A stretch of 7,661 nucleotides of DNA from Phycisphaerales bacterium. Its GTDB lineage: Bacteria > Planctomycetota > Phycisphaerae > Phycisphaerales > SM1A02. A program made the translations under genes and the position numbers. The DNA lies in assembly GCA_022447165.1 (NCBI GenBank), contig JAKVBR010000080.1:1-7661 (forward strand), written 5' to 3'. Below are positions 5,854 through 7,661 of this stretch, in pieces (position 1 is the first letter of the stretch; the number at the start of each line of letters is the position of its first letter). The notes beneath the pieces were generated by a model. It was not told where the DNA came from. It made no database searches and saw only the letters and a program-made list of their open reading frames with translations.

Positions 5854-7245
5854 GTGCAAGGCAGGCAACAGAAAACATACATTGATGGTATAGATTTTAA
5901 GAGCATCTTTCAGTTTCAATCAATCTTTGGTGCGATTGCAAGTTCGTTCCAACCAGTTAGGATCACCATCGGGTTACTGATGGTGCTCGTGATTTTTGCA
6001 GCGGGTCGGATGTGGGATTCAACTTCAACTCCATTGAGTGATTCTTGGACTTCAAGTGAATCCGTCCACGAGTTAGAAGAGCAGCGAATGCTGACCATTG
6101 CAAAAATTGCAACTGCATTTGGTCATTCCGCACCGGCGGGCTCAAACAAATGGGCGTTTAGTGATGCCCAAACGTACCTTATAGAGTCGTGGGAAGATTA
6201 CGTTTACGAAGGCAATGTGAGCGACGCTGACATGCTTGAATATCAACAGTTGTACGAACTTACAGAACAGTTAAAGCCGCGCGGTGTTTTTGAATCGTCC
6301 TGTCTGCACATCGCACATCATTGGAATGCACTCATCGATGGCGCACTTGACCTTAACTTTTCAGTCATGTGGAAAAGTGTTGTTGCAATTGTCTGGGAAT
6401 ATCCAATCCTCGTTTGGCAATCAGGACATCACTGGTTCATCAGTTTGTTTGGCTTCCTCTTGATTTTTACGTTGTGCATCGGTGGCGGCGCGATTTCAAG
6501 AATGCAGGCGTGTCAGTTTGCTCGCCAAAGCCAACTTTCAATCGATGAAGCCCTGACGTATTCCTGGAGCCAGTGGAGGCCAGCAGTGCTTGCAGTCGTC
6601 TCTCCCGCCATGTTCGTTGCGGGCATTTCAATTCTGCTCATGCTGGCTGGTTTGGTGCTCTTTAGTATTCCAATCATTAATGTCATTGGCAGTTTGCTCT
6701 ACGGCTTAGCGCTTATCTTTGGGTTATGCATTGCCCTCATTTCAATCTTTTACGCAGTGAGTTTTCCAATGTTAGTGCCTGCAGTCATGGTCGAACATTG
6801 TTCGGGCGGCGAATCTGTCCAGCGTGCATTCTCTTACGTCATTGCTCGTTCGCTTCAATACTTGACGTATCTCTTACTGCTTGTCATTGCAATGGTGATT
6901 GGTTTTGTGTTTGTTCGTTTAGTTGCGACGCTCACGCTCGATGTAACTGCTGCTCTTGTTGGCAGTATGACACTCAACGATTCACTGCTTAATGCTGGAG
7001 CAATTCAACCACTGTCTACGCCAGCAACTGGGCTTGCTTGGTACGAACAAGCGGGCAGTGCAGTCATCAGTTGTTGGGAAATCATTGTTCACGACTGCAT
7101 GATTGGTTGGGTGTTCAGCGGATTCTTCAGTGCAAGCACGATGGTCTATCTGTTAATGAGACGCGCATGCGACGGTCAATCGACCAAAGAGATATGGACC
7201 GAAGGACTCATTCCCGGCACAAACATTCCAATGAACGACGAATGA
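5854..7245 (+). CDS. Polytopic membrane protein of unknown function
   Basis: I do not recognise a named family for this 463-residue protein. A short basic N-terminus precedes one membrane helix (about 36-52). A largely polar stretch of about 140 residues follows (53-190), acidic in parts, with a weakly hydrophobic segment at 172-188. Then comes a cluster of hydrophobic segments (about 193-215, 243-272, 273-303, 335-361 and 412-435). Between them, ISRMQACQFARQSQLSIDEALTYS-type loops (214-237) and VMVEHCSGGESVQRAFSYV (311-329) look like paired cytoplasmic amphipathic motifs. The second recalls loops of Yip1/DUF4013-like membrane proteins with a repeated 'A..S..' helix-loop element. The C-terminal tail is polar (438-463). 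No catalytic motif or nucleotide-binding signature is visible. The GTG start has AGGAG six bases upstream. The gene is divergent from the phosphoesterase and abuts the next gene tail to tail. The coding call is firm; any function is open. Confidence 0.9.
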   Translation: MQGRQQKTYIDGIDFKSIFQFQSIFGAIASSFQPVRITIGLLMVLVIFAAGRMWDSTSTPLSDSWTSSESVHELEEQRMLTIAKIATAFGHSAPAGSNKWAFSDAQTYLIESWEDYVYEGNVSDADMLEYQQLYELTEQLKPRGVFESSCLHIAHHWNALIDGALDLNFSVMWKSVVAIVWEYPILVWQSGHHWFISLFGFLLIFTLCIGGGAISRMQACQFARQSQLSIDEALTYSWSQWRPAVLAVVSPAMFVAGISILLMLAGLVLFSIPIINVIGSLLYGLALIFGLCIALISIFYAVSFPMLVPAVMVEHCSGGESVQRAFSYVIARSLQYLTYLLLLVIAMVIGFVFVRLVATLTLDVTAALVGSMTLNDSLLNAGAIQPLSTPATGLAWYEQAGSAVISCWEIIVHDCMIGWVFSGFFSASTMVYLLMRRACDGQSTKEIWTEGLIPGTNIPMNDE

Positions 7246-7661
7246 TTACTTGATTTCTTTGATTTCAAAAATCGATTGCGTTCGCAAGACGATGCCATGC
7301 TTCGCTTGAAGATGGTATGACTGTGAATGCAACTGATTGTTGTATCGCTGAACATCAATGATGAGTGCATTGCGAGGGCTGTCTTCTTCTTCCCACTCAA
7401 GCATTTTTGCATTGACTTCCTTGCCAAAGTCAATCAACTCGTTGTAACTGTCACCAAAGAGATGATCAGGCAAAAACTCGATTTGCATTGATGTAATCAA
7501 CGTGACGCGGTCGCCGAAATCTTGTTCATGGTCGCGCTCGCCCGCACATGCCATTGTTGTGACATGACCACGCTCAGGCAGTGTGTCTGGGTCTGCAGTA
7601 ACTACTTCAGTCACGCACGTGCCTTCATACTCAAAACGGAGTACGTGACCACCCTTGTAAA
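7246..7661 (-). CDS. Unrecognised protein, C-terminal part (start lies beyond the right edge)
   Basis: The minus-strand frame is open from the right edge of the window to TAA at 7248-7246, giving at least 138 residues. A GTG at 7614 could in principle start it, but the frame continues in plausible protein sequence to the edge (ending ...YKGGHVLRFEYEGTCVTEV in reading order), so a start outside the window is more likely. The segment is soluble and acidic, with alternating patterns suggesting beta structure (HVLRFEYEG, RVTLITSMQIEFL, NALIIDVQRY, GIVLRTQSIFEIKEI) and a short helix (about SYNELIDFGKEVNAKML). It contains two cysteines (in EGTCVTE and MACAGE). No known motif is evident and I assign no function. 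Its last codon abuts the stop of the converging membrane-protein gene with no gap. Confidence 0.75.
   Translation of the reverse strand, partial: YKGGHVLRFEYEGTCVTEVVTADPDTLPERGHVTTMACAGERDHEQDFGDRVTLITSMQIEFLPDHLFGDSYNELIDFGKEVNAKMLEWEEEDSPRNALIIDVQRYNNQLHSQSYHLQAKHGIVLRTQSIFEIKEIK

Noticed and set aside
7261..7273. GATTT-CAA-AAATC hairpin close to the convergent junction, as a terminator
   Set aside because: Five weak AT-rich pairs, no T-run, and it lies within the coding region of the minus-strand gene.

Overview
This 7.66 kb window looks like ordinary chromosome of a Gram-negative bacterium. A tripartite efflux operon and lipoprotein-type signals imply an outer membrane. Overall base composition is moderate (hand counts of sample lines give about 43-45% G+C outside one AT-rich gene). 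The LamG-Fn3-metallophosphoesterase protein and the style of the TolC-like and RND proteins fit Planctomycetota, perhaps a marine Phycisphaerae-type lineage. That placement is an inference from remembered family resemblance and is weak. I see no rRNA, tRNA, CRISPR array, insertion sequence or long repeat.

Left part (1-3885, minus strand): a three-gene efflux operon read right to left. It starts with a small TolC/CzcC-like lipoprotein (TTG start at 3885). Next is a periplasmic adaptor lipoprotein with a histidine-rich C-terminus (ATG at 2827, overlapping the previous stop as ATGA). Last is a CusA/CzcA-type RND pump (ATG at 1444, three bases after the previous stop), which runs off the left edge after 481 codons. 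Tight spacing says the three are co-translated. Together they should export a metal cation or other small solute, driven by the proton gradient. A candidate sigma-70-like promoter lies in the 141-base gap at 3886-4026.

Middle (4027-5787, minus strand): an exported or lipid-anchored protein with LamG, Fn3 and calcineurin-like metallophosphoesterase domains, resembling the purple acid phosphatase group. It is divergent from the next gene across 66 bases.

Right part: a polytopic membrane protein of unknown function (5854-7245, plus strand, GTG start with a strong Shine-Dalgarno). It ends tail to tail, with no base between the stop codons, against an unrecognised partial gene (7246-7661, minus strand) that enters from the right edge.

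The most interesting observation is the TolC-like protein. It keeps the helical parts of both TolC repeats, but in both repeats the stretch that normally supplies the outer-membrane beta strands appears to be absent. It is also clearly AT-richer than its operon partners. If so, this operon carries an all-alpha, lipid-anchored 'barrel-less' TolC relative in place of a normal outer-membrane channel.
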